Shown here: positions 20,402-29,846 of the stretch, piece by piece | Layout: each line of letters starts with the position of its first letter | Position numbering within the stretch: position 1 is the stretch's first letter | From: JBAOHV01 sp964450685 | GTDB taxonomy: Bacteria > Actinomycetota > Acidimicrobiia > Acidimicrobiales > Microtrichaceae | Direction of reading: 5' to 3' | NCBI GenBank assembly: GCA_964450685.1 | Contig: CAYVDN010000010.1 | Span: 17,788 to 81,787, forward strand | Length of the DNA: 64,000 nt | The notes under the pieces: generated by a model | Database searches by the model: none | The model's input: only the letters and a program-made list of their open reading frames with translations | Told to the model about the DNA's origin: nothing | Translations under genes and position numbers: made by a program

Positions 20402-21505
20402 TCAGGCGAGCTTTCGCAGCGTGGTGGTGGGACGCCCGGGGGTCTCGGCGGGGTGGAACCAGCGGAACCAGATGAGCCCGTGTTCGTGTCCCTGGGTGCT
20501 CACCCAGTTCGGTTCTCCCGGATCGCGACCTGCGATCACGATCCGCCACGATCCGTCGGGGAGGTACTCGGCCTGGTGGCCGTTGAGCGTCACCCGGTCG
20601 TGGTCGTAGTTGTAGGTGTGCAGGAACGGGTTCCACAGGCACACGTTCCAGAACGAGCACTCGGGGCTCGTGCCCTCGATCACCAGCGCCTCGTCAGGCG
20701 CCAGTCGATAGGCGCCCATCGCGTACGCAGCGTCGCCGGCCGCCCAGCCGAACGTGGTCGTCGGAACCGGGTATGGCTCGAGCACGGTGTTGTCCTCGGC
20801 CATGACGACGGGCACCATCGCAGCCTGCTCGCGCACCCAGGTGAGAGCGGCTCGGAAGCGGCGTGCCTCGTCCTGGTCGCTCACGCGCCAGGGCTCCTCC
20901 GGCGGGTCCACACGTTCGATCGTCCAGCGCAACCGGCGGCCGTTCACCGGGTCGGGCAGGTAGTCGCGGGTCAGAGCGCACACCGCGTCGGGTTCGAGCC
21001 GGATCCACGCGGGTTCGCCGCCGTCCCCGGATGGCGGTGGCGGCTCGGGCGATACCCAGATCTCGAAGGTGTCGTCGTCGGCCACCTGAACTGTTCGGTT
21101 GGACGCGGAGCCGACGATGCGTTCGGAGTAGCGGCCGTCGTCGGGGCCGCCGTACACGGTCAGCGAGAAGTACACGGCGTCGCCCATCTCGCCGCGTACT
21201 CGGTACGTGCCCGCGGGGTCGATCGGGGCGTACTGGTAGTACGCGTCGGCGTTGTCGCCACCCCACTTGCGGTTGTGCCCGACGATGTCGACGAAACGCG
21301 GTGCGGTCGGGTCGCCCCACAGGAACGTCTCGAGCCCGACCGACAGGATGGAGAAGATCCAGCGGTAGCCCTCGAGCACGGTCGGAAGATCCGACTGCGC
21401 CCTGTCGCCGGTGAGGAAGCGCTGGTCCATCACGGCCAGTTCCTCGATCAGCTCGTGCACCACTGCCGAGGTCAGCGGAGCCGGGTGTGACGTGTGCTCG
21501 CTCAT
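20402..21505 (-). CDS. DUF1214 domain protein
   Basis: 367 residues from the ATG at 21505. The C-terminal half carries the DUF1214 pattern: GPDDGRY, later SFWNVCLWNPFLHTYNY and a GxxGxNW-like end (DPGEPNWVSTQGHEHGLIWF, then RWF). There is no signal peptide. Members often occur next to sulfotransferases and lipid or steroid genes, but no biochemical role is established. It is the third gene of a minus-strand run after the parC-like and flavoprotein genes, 13 bases after the flavoprotein. Confidence 0.8.
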   Translation of the reverse strand: MSEHTSHPAPLTSAVVHELIEELAVMDQRFLTGDRAQSDLPTVLEGYRWIFSILSVGLETFLWGDPTAPRFVDIVGHNRKWGGDNADAYYQYAPIDPAGTYRVRGEMGDAVYFSLTVYGGPDDGRYSERIVGSASNRTVQVADDDTFEIWVSPEPPPPSGDGGEPAWIRLEPDAVCALTRDYLPDPVNGRRLRWTIERVDPPEEPWRVSDQDEARRFRAALTWVREQAAMVPVVMAEDNTVLEPYPVPTTTFGWAAGDAAYAMGAYRLAPDEALVIEGTSPECSFWNVCLWNPFLHTYNYDHDRVTLNGHQAEYLPDGSWRIVIAGRDPGEPNWVSTQGHEHGLIWFRWFHPAETPGRPTTTLRKLA

Positions 21506-21518
21506 GCCCGCGAGTAGA

Positions 21519-22679
21519 TCAGACAGAGGCCCGTCCGAGCATGGAGTCAGCCCGACGCGACCACCGGCGCAGCTCCGCATCGTCAGGTGTCGCTGGGTAG
21601 TCGGCGTAGATGCGGTGCGCGGTGGATGCCCGTCCCAGCGCTGGCAGCACCCGTGCGGCGAGGCCGGGGCGCACCGCCAGCCTGGCTGCGAGCGCGGGCA
21701 GCTGACGTGCAGGTGGGTCCCACCAGCGTTGCTCGAGTCCGGCGCGGGTCGACTCCGCTCCTACCAACCCGGCGTCGAACATCGCGGCGACCCCGTCGGT
21801 GCCCAGACGGCTGCTGAGCCGGCGCACGACGTCATACGCGGCGAGTGTGCCGCCGTGCTCGCGCAGGAAGTTGCTCTGGTACGACCACAGTGCGCCCGGG
21901 GCGCCGCAGTCCCCGCTTTCGGCGGTTGCCTCGGCGAGCATCGTGCCGGCCACGAGGGAGATGCCTATTCCGCTGCCGTGCGCGGGGAAGACCTGACAAG
22001 CCGAGTCGCCTACGAGCGCGACTCCTGCGGCGGTGAAGCGCGGGTACGGACGGCGCAGCGGGATCAGTCCTGCGCCACCGAAGATCGGCTCGCCGATCCA
22101 TCTGTGCTGACCGCGCACAAGCGACAGCAACGAAGTGCCCGTGCCCCAGCGTCGCTCACCGAGCGTGCCGGTGAGCACTCCGACAGAGGCGAGATCGGCC
22201 GACACGCCGATGCCGAGCGCCGAGAACCCGCCGGCGAACCCCACGAAGGTGACCGTGTCGCCCGGCTCGGCGCCGTGTGCCTCCAGGAAGCGGAGNNNNN
22301 NNNNNNNNNNNNNNNNNNNNNNNNNNNNNNNNNNNNNNNNNNNNNNNNNNNNNNNNNNNNNNNNNNNNNNNNNNNNNNNNNNNNNNNNNNNNNNNCTCAC
22401 GGGTGGGTCCTCGACCCGGAACCCCGACCCGTTCGGACCGACCATCACGGTCGTGGTCGGCCTGACCGGCCGTCCGCCGGACGGCTCGGGGAAGTCGAGC
22501 CCGGACCGCTCGAAGTGCCACGCCACGACGCCGTTGTCCCAGCGGGCCCCGGCGCTGCCGAGCGAGCGTTGCTCCAACATCGCCACGCGGCGGCCACGGC
22601 GTGCGAACTGCAGAGCGACGTTGGCGCCAGCAGTACCGGCGCCGACGACCACGACGTCCACATCGACCCGCCTGCTCAT
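21519..22679 (-). CDS. FAD-dependent oxidoreductase, geranylgeranyl-reductase/monooxygenase type, interrupted by a gap
   Basis: N-terminal VDVVVVGAGTAGANVAL is the FAD Rossmann motif. Later ALVGDSACQVFPAHGSGIG is the GD motif that binds the FAD ribityl chain in the GGR and PHBH families. 100 N interrupt the substrate-domain region, so the visible 386 codons (34 unknown) are not the real length. The ATG at 22679 lies four bases after the parC-like stop, so the two genes are surely cotranscribed. The substrate may be an isoprenoid or aromatic ring and cannot be predicted. Confidence 0.8.
   Translation of the reverse strand: MSRRVDVDVVVVGAGTAGANVALQFARRGRRVAMLEQRSLGSAGARWDNGVVAWHFERSGLDFPEPSGGRPVRPTTTVMVGPNGSGFRVEDPPVXXXXXXXXXXXXXXXXXXXXXXXXXXXXXXXXXXLRFLEAHGAEPGDTVTFVGFAGGFSALGIGVSADLASVGVLTGTLGERRWGTGTSLLSLVRGQHRWIGEPIFGGAGLIPLRRPYPRFTAAGVALVGDSACQVFPAHGSGIGISLVAGTMLAEATAESGDCGAPGALWSYQSNFLREHGGTLAAYDVVRRLSSRLGTDGVAAMFDAGLVGAESTRAGLEQRWWDPPARQLPALAARLAVRPGLAARVLPALGRASTAHRIYADYPATPDDAELRRWSRRADSMLGRASV
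22296..22395. other. Assembly gap of 100 N
   Basis: Exactly 100 undetermined bases, a scaffold join of unknown true length inside the FAD oxidoreductase gene. Confidence 0.98.
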
Positions 22680-22683
22680 CGGA

Positions 22684-25125
22684 TCACCAGCGGCCGACCC
22701 CGACGGCCAGGTAACGCCGACGGGTGGCCTTCGACACGAGGTCACGGGCTGTGTGCGGGATGGTCAGCGGTTCGGGTGAAGCATCGGGCTTGGAGGGGCT
22801 GTCCTCGGTTCCGACCACGACGAGTACGCCTTGTTCGGGACCTACGTATGCCCATTCCAGTCGCTTCTCGGAGCGGAACCTGGTGATGCGCACACCGCCG
22901 GTGGCGCGACCTTTGGTCGGGATCTCTGCCGCGTCTGTCACCTTGGCGGTCTGGGCGTCGGAGACGGTGAGCACGACCGCGTCGGCTCCGGCGAGACCGG
23001 CACCGACGACGGTCGCGCCGTCAGCGAGCTTCATGCCGGCGACACCCGCCGCGCCTCTGCCCTGTACGCCCACGGCGGTCACCTCGCACCGCATCGCCTG
23101 CGCGTTGGACGCAACAGCTATGACCTCGGCGCCGTCGGGTGCAGGGAACGCCGCCACCAGCGTGTCGCCAGGCTTCAGCTTGATGGCCGTCCTGCCCGCA
23201 GGAGTGCCGGTCAGCTCGGCCACCGAGATCCGCTTCATGACCCCCTGCGCGCTGACCATCATCACCGGTGACGGTTCGTCCCCGCTCGGAGGTGTTCCCG
23301 GCACGAGGAGACGCAGCGTCTCGCCCTTGTCGAGAGCGAAGAGGTCGCCGACAGCAGTACCCCTCGATCGGCCGGTCACCTCGGCCGCGGCCTCTACTGC
23401 CGTGGGCAGCACCCTGCCCCTCGATGTGAGCGCCCACAGCTGGGCGTGGGTCGTCGTCGCCACCCGCTGCAACAGCACGTCGTGTCTGCCGAAGGTGGCG
23501 GGCTTGGGCCCCTCGATCGGTTCGCGGCCCAGGACCCCTGACTGGGACAGGGCCACCACACAAGGGTCGTCGCTCCTCTGGGCGGCCGCCTCTGCGGCGA
23601 CCTCCTCCATGGTGACGTCGTCCAAGTGGTCTGGATGGACGATCACCGACCGTCGCGGCTTGGCGTAACGCTCGGTGAGCTCGTCGAGCTCCTTGCCGAC
23701 GATCGTGCGCTGGCGCTGCTCGGATCCGAGGATCCGCTCGTAGTCCTGTATCTGATCGCGCAGCTGGGTGGCCTCGGCCTCCAGCTCGAGCTTCGCCAGA
23801 GCGGTGAGCCGGCGCAGCTGCATGTCGAGGATGTGCACGGCCTGCACGTCGCTGAGCGACAGCTCGTCCATGAGCCGGGACTTGGCCTCTGCCACGTCGT
23901 GGGATGACCTGATTATCGACACGACCAGATCGATTGCGTCGAGGGCGATCAGGAGACCCTCGACCAGGTGAAGCCGCCGCTGGGCCTTGTCGAGGCGGTA
24001 ACGGGTCCGGCGGCGGATCACGTCGAGGCGGTGCTCGATGTACTGGTTGCACAGCTCGTACAGCCCGACGGTCGTAGGCCGGCCGTCGACCAGGACGACG
24101 TTGTTCACACCGAAGGTCTCCTCGAGCGGTGTCTGGCGGTACAGCTCGGTCAGCACCGCCTTGGCGTTGGCCCCGGGCCGCAGCTCGATCTCGAGGCGGA
24201 GGCCGGTGTGGCGATCGGAGGTGTTCTTGACGTCGGTGACCATGGGGAGTTTGTCGTTGCGCACGAGTTCCTGGATGCGGGCCAGGACGCGCTCGGGGCC
24301 CACCTGGAACGGCAGTTCGGTGACGACCAGACCCTGACGTGACCGGGTCAGGTCGACGACCTCGACCTTGGAACGGATGCGGAAGCTGCCTCGGCCGGTC
24401 GCGTAGGCCTCGGCGATGCCGTCGTCGACGATGATGCCGCCCGAGGGGAAGTCCGGGCCGGGCAGAACCGCCATGAGCTCCTCGACGGTGGGCTTGGGGC
24501 GGCGCTTGGTGAGCACCAGCTTTATGGCGTCGCGCACCTCGGCGAGGTTGTGGCCCGCCATGTTGGTGGCCATGCCCACCGCGATCCCGGACGTGCCGTT
24601 GACCAGCAGGTTGGGCAGCCGAGCGGGTAGGCACAGCGGTTCCTCGCGCTCACCGTCGAAGGTGGAGCGCATGTCGACGGTGTCCTCGTCGATCTCGGCC
24701 AGCATGTCCATCGCAGCGGGGCTGAGCCTGCACTCGGTGTAGCGGTAGGCGGCGGGAGGGTCGTCCAGGCTGCCGAAGTTGCCGTGCGGGTCGACAAGGG
24801 TGATGTTGCGGCTGAAGTCCTGGCCCATCTTCGTCAGCGCGTCGTAGATGGCGCCGTCACCGTGGGGGTGGTACTTGCCCATCGTCTCGCCGACCACACC
24901 GGCGCACTTGCGGTGCGGGCGGTCGGGGCGGAGGCCCATGTCGGCCATGGCGTGCAGGATGCGTCGCTGCACCGGCTTGAGCCCGTCGCGCACGTCGGGG
25001 ATCGCCCGCGCGGTGATGACCGACAACGAGTACGACAGGAACGAGTCGCCGAGCTCCGACGAGACGGGCACCTCGACGACCTCTCGCGCGAAGTCACCGT
25101 CGAACAACTGGGTCTGGCGTGGCAT
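22684..25125 (-). CDS. parC: Type IIA topoisomerase subunit A (ParC-like)
   Basis: 813 residues from the ATG at 25125. RAIPDVRDGLKPVQRRIL and KYHPHGDGAIYDAL mark the winged-helix DNA gate, and the catalytic Tyr is in AYRYTECRLSP. A long coiled coil follows, then a C-terminal beta-pinwheel. The GyrA box QRRGGKG is absent. Only a degenerate GVQGRGAAG is seen, which favours a decatenase (ParC-like) role over supercoiling. It pairs with the ParE-like subunit at 16983-19049. The N-terminal extension to 25236 has no homology and is left out. It is divergent from the amidase gene. Confidence 0.88.
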   Translation of the reverse strand: MPRQTQLFDGDFAREVVEVPVSSELGDSFLSYSLSVITARAIPDVRDGLKPVQRRILHAMADMGLRPDRPHRKCAGVVGETMGKYHPHGDGAIYDALTKMGQDFSRNITLVDPHGNFGSLDDPPAAYRYTECRLSPAAMDMLAEIDEDTVDMRSTFDGEREEPLCLPARLPNLLVNGTSGIAVGMATNMAGHNLAEVRDAIKLVLTKRRPKPTVEELMAVLPGPDFPSGGIIVDDGIAEAYATGRGSFRIRSKVEVVDLTRSRQGLVVTELPFQVGPERVLARIQELVRNDKLPMVTDVKNTSDRHTGLRLEIELRPGANAKAVLTELYRQTPLEETFGVNNVVLVDGRPTTVGLYELCNQYIEHRLDVIRRRTRYRLDKAQRRLHLVEGLLIALDAIDLVVSIIRSSHDVAEAKSRLMDELSLSDVQAVHILDMQLRRLTALAKLELEAEATQLRDQIQDYERILGSEQRQRTIVGKELDELTERYAKPRRSVIVHPDHLDDVTMEEVAAEAAAQRSDDPCVVALSQSGVLGREPIEGPKPATFGRHDVLLQRVATTTHAQLWALTSRGRVLPTAVEAAAEVTGRSRGTAVGDLFALDKGETLRLLVPGTPPSGDEPSPVMMVSAQGVMKRISVAELTGTPAGRTAIKLKPGDTLVAAFPAPDGAEVIAVASNAQAMRCEVTAVGVQGRGAAGVAGMKLADGATVVGAGLAGADAVVLTVSDAQTAKVTDAAEIPTKGRATGGVRITRFRSEKRLEWAYVGPEQGVLVVVGTEDSPSKPDASPEPLTIPHTARDLVSKATRRRYLAVGVGRW

Positions 25126-25205
25126 CCCACCATTCTTCCAGCGCCGGGTGACACCGTCGGGCACCGCCACTGGCGCGCTGAACCGCACTCGACAATGATT
25201 CTCTG

Positions 25206-26759
25206 ATGACCGACACGCCGTGGCTCGACGACGCATCGTCCCTGGTGGACGCCTTCAGGGCGGGGGAACGCTCGCCCAGGGAGGAGCTGGAGGCCACCTA
25301 CGCCGCCATCGAGCGCAGCGACCTGAACTGCTTCTCCTTCCTCGATCCGGAGAGGGCGTTCGCCGCCGCCGAGAAGGCTGACCTGACCAAGCCGTTCGGC
25401 GGGGTGCCGGTGGGCATCAAGGAGCTCGAGCAGGTCGAGGGCTGGCCCGACACCGGCGCGTCGCTTCTGTTCAAGGACCGCATCGCTCCCCACAACAGCG
25501 CGGTGGTCGATCGTTTCACCGGTGACGGGGGAGCGGTTCCGGTCGGGCTCACGACGTCGTCGGAGTTCGGTGGGCTGAACGTGTCGGTCACCAAGCTCAA
25601 CGGTGTGTGCCACAACCCGTGGCAGCACGGTCGGACCGTAGGCGGCTCATCGGGTGGCAGCGCGGCAGCCGTGTCCGGCGGTCTCGTGTCGCTGGCCTCC
25701 GGCGGCGACGGTGGCGGATCGATCCGCATCCCCGCCGGCTACACCGGACTGTTCGGCATGAAGGGAACCTACGGGCGAATCTCGCGTGGGCCCCACGCAG
25801 CGTTCCGGCCCGGCACGGTGGTGCTCGGATGTCTGGCCCGCTCGGTTCGTGACGCCGCCCGGTACTTCGACGTCTGCGCCGGTGTCGACAGCCGCGACCC
25901 GTCCAGCCTGCCCAATCCGGGCGGCTGGGAGCGCGGCCTCGGTTCGACCGACCTGAAGGGCAAGCGTGTCGGGGTGCTGCCGTCCATCGCAGGCGTGCGC
26001 CTGGAGCCCGGGGTCGAGGAGTTGCTGCGAGAGCGTGCCGCCGAGCTGATCGCCGCGGCGGGCATGGTGCCCGTGGACATCTCCCTCGAGCTGCCGAACC
26101 TGGCGGCGCAGTGGGCGATGGGCAACCTCTCGACGCTCCTGCCGGAGCTCCGCGGCATGTGGCCTTCGCGTGCGGACGACCTGACCGATGAGATCGCCCT
26201 CGGTGTGCGCCTGTCCGAGTCGCTCTACAACCTTCACGTCGCAGGCGTCGGCGAGGCCAGGCGACTCGAGGCGAACGAGGCGATGGCCGCCGCGTTCGAC
26301 AAGGTCGACTACATCATCTGTGCCACCAATCCCGGCCCGGCGTTCCCCGCCGAGTCCACCACCAGCAGCCCCACCACCAACTTCCTGGACGAGGCGAAGT
26401 CGTCGCCGGCCGCCAAGGCGGTCTTCCGTGGACTCATGGGTTCGCTGCGCGTCATCAACGGAGCGTTCCCCCGCACCGCGAACTGGCTGATCGACGCGGT
26501 TGTCGAGAAGGTCCCGGACCTCGTGACGATGGGTGGACTGACCATCATCTCGAACATCTACGGCAACCCGGCGGTGTCGATCCCCTCCGGAACCGTCAAC
26601 GGCCTGCCGGTGGGCATGCAGGTGCTGGCGGCGCACCACCGCGACGCTGAGCTCTTCGACGTGGGTCTGCTGGTCGAGCGGGAGCTCGGCTGGCCGAAGG
26701 TCGCCCCGTCGGTCACCGCCGGAGTGGGTGCTGCTGCGGACGCCGAGGTCAACGCCTGA
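25206..26759 (+). CDS. Amidase signature family hydrolase
   Basis: 517 residues. The Ser-cisSer-Lys triad is Lys72 (PVGIKE), Ser148 (VGGSSGGSAAAV) and Ser172 (GGGSIRIPA). Spacing between them matches GatA almost exactly. In the third motif the usual Asp-Thr is replaced by Asp-Gly (GGDGGGSIR), a mild variation seen in some amidases. It is probably a cytosolic amide hydrolase of unknown substrate. It is not a GatA, since there are no gatB or gatC neighbours. The ATG starts six bases after AATGAT, a weak -10-like box, with no ribosome site, so it may also be leaderless. Confidence 0.9.
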   Translation: MTDTPWLDDASSLVDAFRAGERSPREELEATYAAIERSDLNCFSFLDPERAFAAAEKADLTKPFGGVPVGIKELEQVEGWPDTGASLLFKDRIAPHNSAVVDRFTGDGGAVPVGLTTSSEFGGLNVSVTKLNGVCHNPWQHGRTVGGSSGGSAAAVSGGLVSLASGGDGGGSIRIPAGYTGLFGMKGTYGRISRGPHAAFRPGTVVLGCLARSVRDAARYFDVCAGVDSRDPSSLPNPGGWERGLGSTDLKGKRVGVLPSIAGVRLEPGVEELLRERAAELIAAAGMVPVDISLELPNLAAQWAMGNLSTLLPELRGMWPSRADDLTDEIALGVRLSESLYNLHVAGVGEARRLEANEAMAAAFDKVDYIICATNPGPAFPAESTTSSPTTNFLDEAKSSPAAKAVFRGLMGSLRVINGAFPRTANWLIDAVVEKVPDLVTMGGLTIISNIYGNPAVSIPSGTVNGLPVGMQVLAAHHRDAELFDVGLLVERELGWPKVAPSVTAGVGAAADAEVNA

Positions 26760-26790
26760 GGCTGAGGTGAGTGCCTGAGCAGTACCTGGG

Positions 26791-27126
26791 TCAGTGCTCG
26801 AGCCGCTTGGCCTTCTGATCGTCGAGCTGGCGGATCACCTCGTCGCGGATGTGGGCGATGGCGACCTTGGTGTCGTCATCCGCGGAGGTTGCCAGCAGCG
26901 GGCTGAGACCGACGATGTGGCACTCCAGGGTCACCTTTCGGCCGCGCTGGCCCGGCTCCTTCATGTGAAGGTCAAGGCGCACCTGGTCGGCCGACTGTCC
27001 GGCCAGGTGGGAGTCCATGCGCGCCAGGATCGTGGTCACGGTCGCGCGCTCGTCCTCGTGGAATCCGTGGCCGAGTACCAGGCACTTCTCGACGGTTGCG
27101 TCATCAGGTCCGGGGGTGGTGCTCAT
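26791..27126 (-). CDS. Small HPF/RaiA-like ribosome-associated protein (tentative)
   Basis: 111 residues. The order of a beta strand (VRLDLHMKEPGQRGRKVTLE), another strand and a final helix (VAIAHIRDEVIRQLDDQKAK) resembles the beta-alpha-beta-beta-beta-alpha fold of hibernation-promoting factor, where the last helix is basic and binds 16S rRNA. The dimerisation domain of long HPF is missing. The match is by eye and weak, and a general stress or dodecin-like protein is possible. TAGAAC lies nine bases before the ATG. It follows the convergent amidase gene by 31 bases. Confidence 0.6.
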   Translation of the reverse strand: MSTTPGPDDATVEKCLVLGHGFHEDERATVTTILARMDSHLAGQSADQVRLDLHMKEPGQRGRKVTLECHIVGLSPLLATSADDDTKVAIAHIRDEVIRQLDDQKAKRLEH

Positions 27127-27146
27127 GGTTGAGGGGTTCTAGCAGC

Positions 27147-28175
27147 TCAGACCGACAAGATGACGTCAGCAGCCTTCTCCAACGTCGCGCGATCAGCCGC
27201 GTGTACGAGGATCTCGGTCACCGCTGAATCCTCCCAGGCCGCCAGACGGTCCGCCATCCGTGCAGGGGTGCCGACAAGCGAGATCTCGTCGGCGAACTCG
27301 ACGGGCACCTCGTGGACGGCCTCGTCACCGCGGCCTGCCAGGAAGAGGTCCTGGATCTTCTCGGCCTGTTCGCCCAGCCCCATCCTGGCCGCCAGCTTCG
27401 TGTGGTAGTTCTGGCCCTTGGCGCCCATCCCACCGATGTAGAACGCCAGCATCGCCCGCGTGCCGGCCAACGCTTCCTCGATGGTCTCGGGTCGGTCGTC
27501 CTCGGTCGGTATGAACGCGGCGACTGCCGCGACCTCGAAGTCCTCCGACGCTCCCGCCAGCTGGTCGGCGTAGACGTCCTGGCGGTACGGCGAGTAGTAG
27601 AGCGGCAGCCAGCCGTCTGCGATCTCGGCTGTCTGGGTGACGTTCTTGGGGCCCTCCGCCCCCAGGTAGATCGGGATTCGGCGCCGCAGCGGATGAACGA
27701 TCGACTTGAGCGGCTTGCCGAGTCCGACGCTGCCGGGGCCCGAGTACGGATGCTGGTGGAACTCGCCCTGGAAGTTCAGCGGCTCCTCGCGGGCCATGAC
27801 CCGGCGGATGATCTCGACGTACTCGCGGGTTCGGGCGAGCGGCTTGTCCGACGGCCGTCCGTACCAGCCCTCGACGACCTGCGGGCCCGATACACCCAGG
27901 CCGAGCTGGAACCGCCCGTCGGACAGGTAGTCGAGGGTGATCGCCGACATGGCAGTGGCGGTCGGGGTGCGTGCTGCGAGTTGCATCACGGCGGTGCCGA
28001 GCTTGATCCGCTCGGTCTTGGCGGCCAGGTAGGCCAGCGGCGTGAGCGCGTCGGAGCCCCACGCCTCGGCGGTCCACACGGAGTTGAAGCCGAGCTGCTC
28101 GGCGGCGAGCGCCCGCTCTACCCAGTCGGGTGACGGCATCTGACCCCAGTAGCCGAGCTGAAGTCCGAGTTTCAT
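27147..28175 (-). CDS. Luciferase-like F420-dependent oxidoreductase
   Basis: 342 residues of the LLM TIM-barrel family. MKLGLQLGYWG at the N-terminus, ERIKLGTAVMQLAARTP and FQLGLGVSGPQVVEGWYG are typical of the F420-dependent group related to methylene-tetrahydromethanopterin reductase. It would transfer hydride between F420H2 and an unknown substrate. GAGGAGGA directly upstream of the ATG is one of the best ribosome sites in the window. It starts nine bases after the enoyl-CoA hydratase gene, so the two form an operon. This suggests a role in fatty-acid or lipid breakdown. Confidence 0.9.
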   Translation of the reverse strand: MKLGLQLGYWGQMPSPDWVERALAAEQLGFNSVWTAEAWGSDALTPLAYLAAKTERIKLGTAVMQLAARTPTATAMSAITLDYLSDGRFQLGLGVSGPQVVEGWYGRPSDKPLARTREYVEIIRRVMAREEPLNFQGEFHQHPYSGPGSVGLGKPLKSIVHPLRRRIPIYLGAEGPKNVTQTAEIADGWLPLYYSPYRQDVYADQLAGASEDFEVAAVAAFIPTEDDRPETIEEALAGTRAMLAFYIGGMGAKGQNYHTKLAARMGLGEQAEKIQDLFLAGRGDEAVHEVPVEFADEISLVGTPARMADRLAAWEDSAVTEILVHAADRATLEKAADVILSV

Positions 28176-28184
28176 GTGTCCTCC

Positions 28185-29015
28185 TCAGGTCCCGGTGAAG
28201 TTGGGGGTCCGCTTCTCCTTGAACGCGCGGGGGCCTTCCTTCGCGTCGTTGGAACCGAACACGTCCCAGCCGTAGGTGAACTCGTGCTCGAGCGCCTCGT
28301 CCTGGCGCATGCCGTTGGTCTCGCGCAGGGTTCGCAGGATCGCCTTCACCGCGAGCGGCCCGTTGGAGCAGATCTCGTGGCCGATCTCGATCGCCTTCGC
28401 CAGCGCCTGGCCGTCCGGTACGACGTAGCCGATCAGACCCAGGTCGAGTGCCTCCTGCGCGCTGATGTGACGGCCGGTCAGCAGTAGGTCGCAGGCGACG
28501 GTGTAGGGGATCTGGCGCGGGATTCGCACGACCGAGCCACCCATCGGGTAGAGCGACCAGCGCACCTCGGAGATGCCGAACTTCGTCGACTCGCCAGCGA
28601 CTCTGATCTCGGTGGCCCCCAGGAGTTCGGTGCCACCGGCGATCGCAGCGCCTTCTGCCGCCAGGATGATCGGCACGTTCGGCTGCCACGAGCGCAGCAG
28701 TGCTTTCCAGGGTAGGTCGGGGTCCTCGGCCAGGCGGGCCTGGACGTCGATCTGGCCCGGCTGCAGGTCGCTCTGGTGTCCGCCCGCCATCTCCTTGAGA
28801 TCGGCACCGGCGCAGAAGTCGCCGCCGGCACCTGTGAGCACCAGCGCCCGTATCTCCGGGTCGGTGTCGGCCTCGACGAAAGCGTCGAGCATGCGCACGA
28901 GCATCTCGCCGTTGATGGCGTTCTTCCGTTCCGGGCGGTTCAGCGTGACGATCATCAGGTGGTCCTGACGTTCGACCAGCACTGCCGGCGCGGTGGTTGC
29001 GTCCTCGTTGCCCAC
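28185..29015 (-). CDS. Enoyl-CoA hydratase/isomerase (crotonase family)
   Basis: 276 residues. VTLNRPERKNAIN, then GAGGDFCAGADLKEM gives the first oxyanion-hole segment, and AAEGAAIAGGTELLGA the second. The usual catalytic Glu positions fall in the following helix (residues with IRVAGESTKFGISEVRW). It probably hydrates or isomerises an enoyl-CoA in beta-oxidation. The GTG at 29015 is chosen because AGGGGG sits five bases upstream; longer in-frame starts have no homology. It is in an operon with the downstream luciferase-like gene. Confidence 0.9.
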   Translation of the reverse strand: MGNEDATTAPAVLVERQDHLMIVTLNRPERKNAINGEMLVRMLDAFVEADTDPEIRALVLTGAGGDFCAGADLKEMAGGHQSDLQPGQIDVQARLAEDPDLPWKALLRSWQPNVPIILAAEGAAIAGGTELLGATEIRVAGESTKFGISEVRWSLYPMGGSVVRIPRQIPYTVACDLLLTGRHISAQEALDLGLIGYVVPDGQALAKAIEIGHEICSNGPLAVKAILRTLRETNGMRQDEALEHEFTYGWDVFGSNDAKEGPRAFKEKRTPNFTGT

Positions 29016-29084
29016 TCGTCCCCCTGGGTCTGTCCTGTCGGATCTGTCGTATCGGTGGTGCGGAACCCTACGCCAAGGCGGCCG

Positions 29085-29090
29085 TAGGCT
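29085..29090 (+). promoter_or_regulatory. -10-like TAGGCT before the gene at 29097
   Basis: TAGGCT, six bases before the GTG at 29097. It fits a leaderless start and supports GTG as the initiator. Confidence 0.5.
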
Positions 29091-29096
29091 CATCCG

Positions 29097-29807
29097 GTGC
29101 CCCGGGTGTACATCCACGAACTCGTCGACGTGATCGGCACCGAGCGTGACCGCTATCAACACCACATGACCGCCAACTGGTGCCCCGAGGCGGGACCGCT
29201 GCGCCGCCAGCGTTGCTTCGGTGTGTTCTCGACGGTCGGTTCGACAGGTCGCTGGCCGCAGGTGGTGAACCTGTGGGAGTACGACTCGTGGGAGGACCTG
29301 GCCCACAACTTCTCTGTCGAGCTGGTCGGTGCCGGGCATCGCGATCCGATGTTGGCGAGATGGTGGGAGCAGGCGGCGTCGTTCCGCACCGGAGGACTCG
29401 ACCGCATCCTCGTCGCCCACGGCTCGTCACCAGGGGTCGAGCAGTGGTGCGAACGCGGCGGGACCGGCGCGGTCGCGTACGTGCACGAGATCGTGCGCAC
29501 CGAGGTCGAGGGTGCCGCCGCGTTGGCCGACGATGTCGCGTCCGACCGTCACCGACTCGCGGATCGTTTCGGCATGGAACTGGTCGGGCTCTGGCGCACC
29601 GCGATGCGCGCCGACGACGAGGTGGTTGTGATCCGCGCAGTTCCCGAATGGGAGAACTGGGCCGGCTACGAGGACTGGGCATCCCGGGTGGGCGCCACCA
29701 GCCCGCCGGGGACGACCGAGTTGCAGCGCACGCTGCTTGTCGACGCGGAGCTGTCGCCGTTGCGCATCGGTCGTCAGCCAGCGGTGACCGATCGTCGGCC
29801 TCTCTAG
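29097..29807 (+). CDS. NIPSNAP-like dimeric alpha/beta-barrel protein (tentative)
   Basis: 236 residues with an internal repeat: both halves start with a strand containing Tyr-x-His-Glu (VYIHELVDV and AYVHEIVRT) and later a Trp-rich strand-helix (VNLWEYDSWEDLAHNF and IRAVPEWENWAGYEDW). This is the pattern of tandem ferredoxin-like NIPSNAP or EthD-type domains. Such proteins are small ligand-binding or enzyme-accessory barrels of diverse role. No catalytic residue can be named. It is divergent from the enoyl-CoA hydratase operon, so it may be linked to the same lipid metabolism. Confidence 0.68.
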   Translation: MPRVYIHELVDVIGTERDRYQHHMTANWCPEAGPLRRQRCFGVFSTVGSTGRWPQVVNLWEYDSWEDLAHNFSVELVGAGHRDPMLARWWEQAASFRTGGLDRILVAHGSSPGVEQWCERGGTGAVAYVHEIVRTEVEGAAALADDVASDRHRLADRFGMELVGLWRTAMRADDEVVVIRAVPEWENWAGYEDWASRVGATSPPGTTELQRTLLVDAELSPLRIGRQPAVTDRRPL

Positions 29808-29846
29808 GCGGTCGGAGCCGCTGGCTAGGTGGCTACAGGCCAAGTG

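Noticed and set aside
20453..21490. Open frames on the plus strand across the DUF1214 gene, and similarly across 21411-22886
   Set aside because: Antisense shadows. The second also runs through the N gap, so its continuity is artificial.
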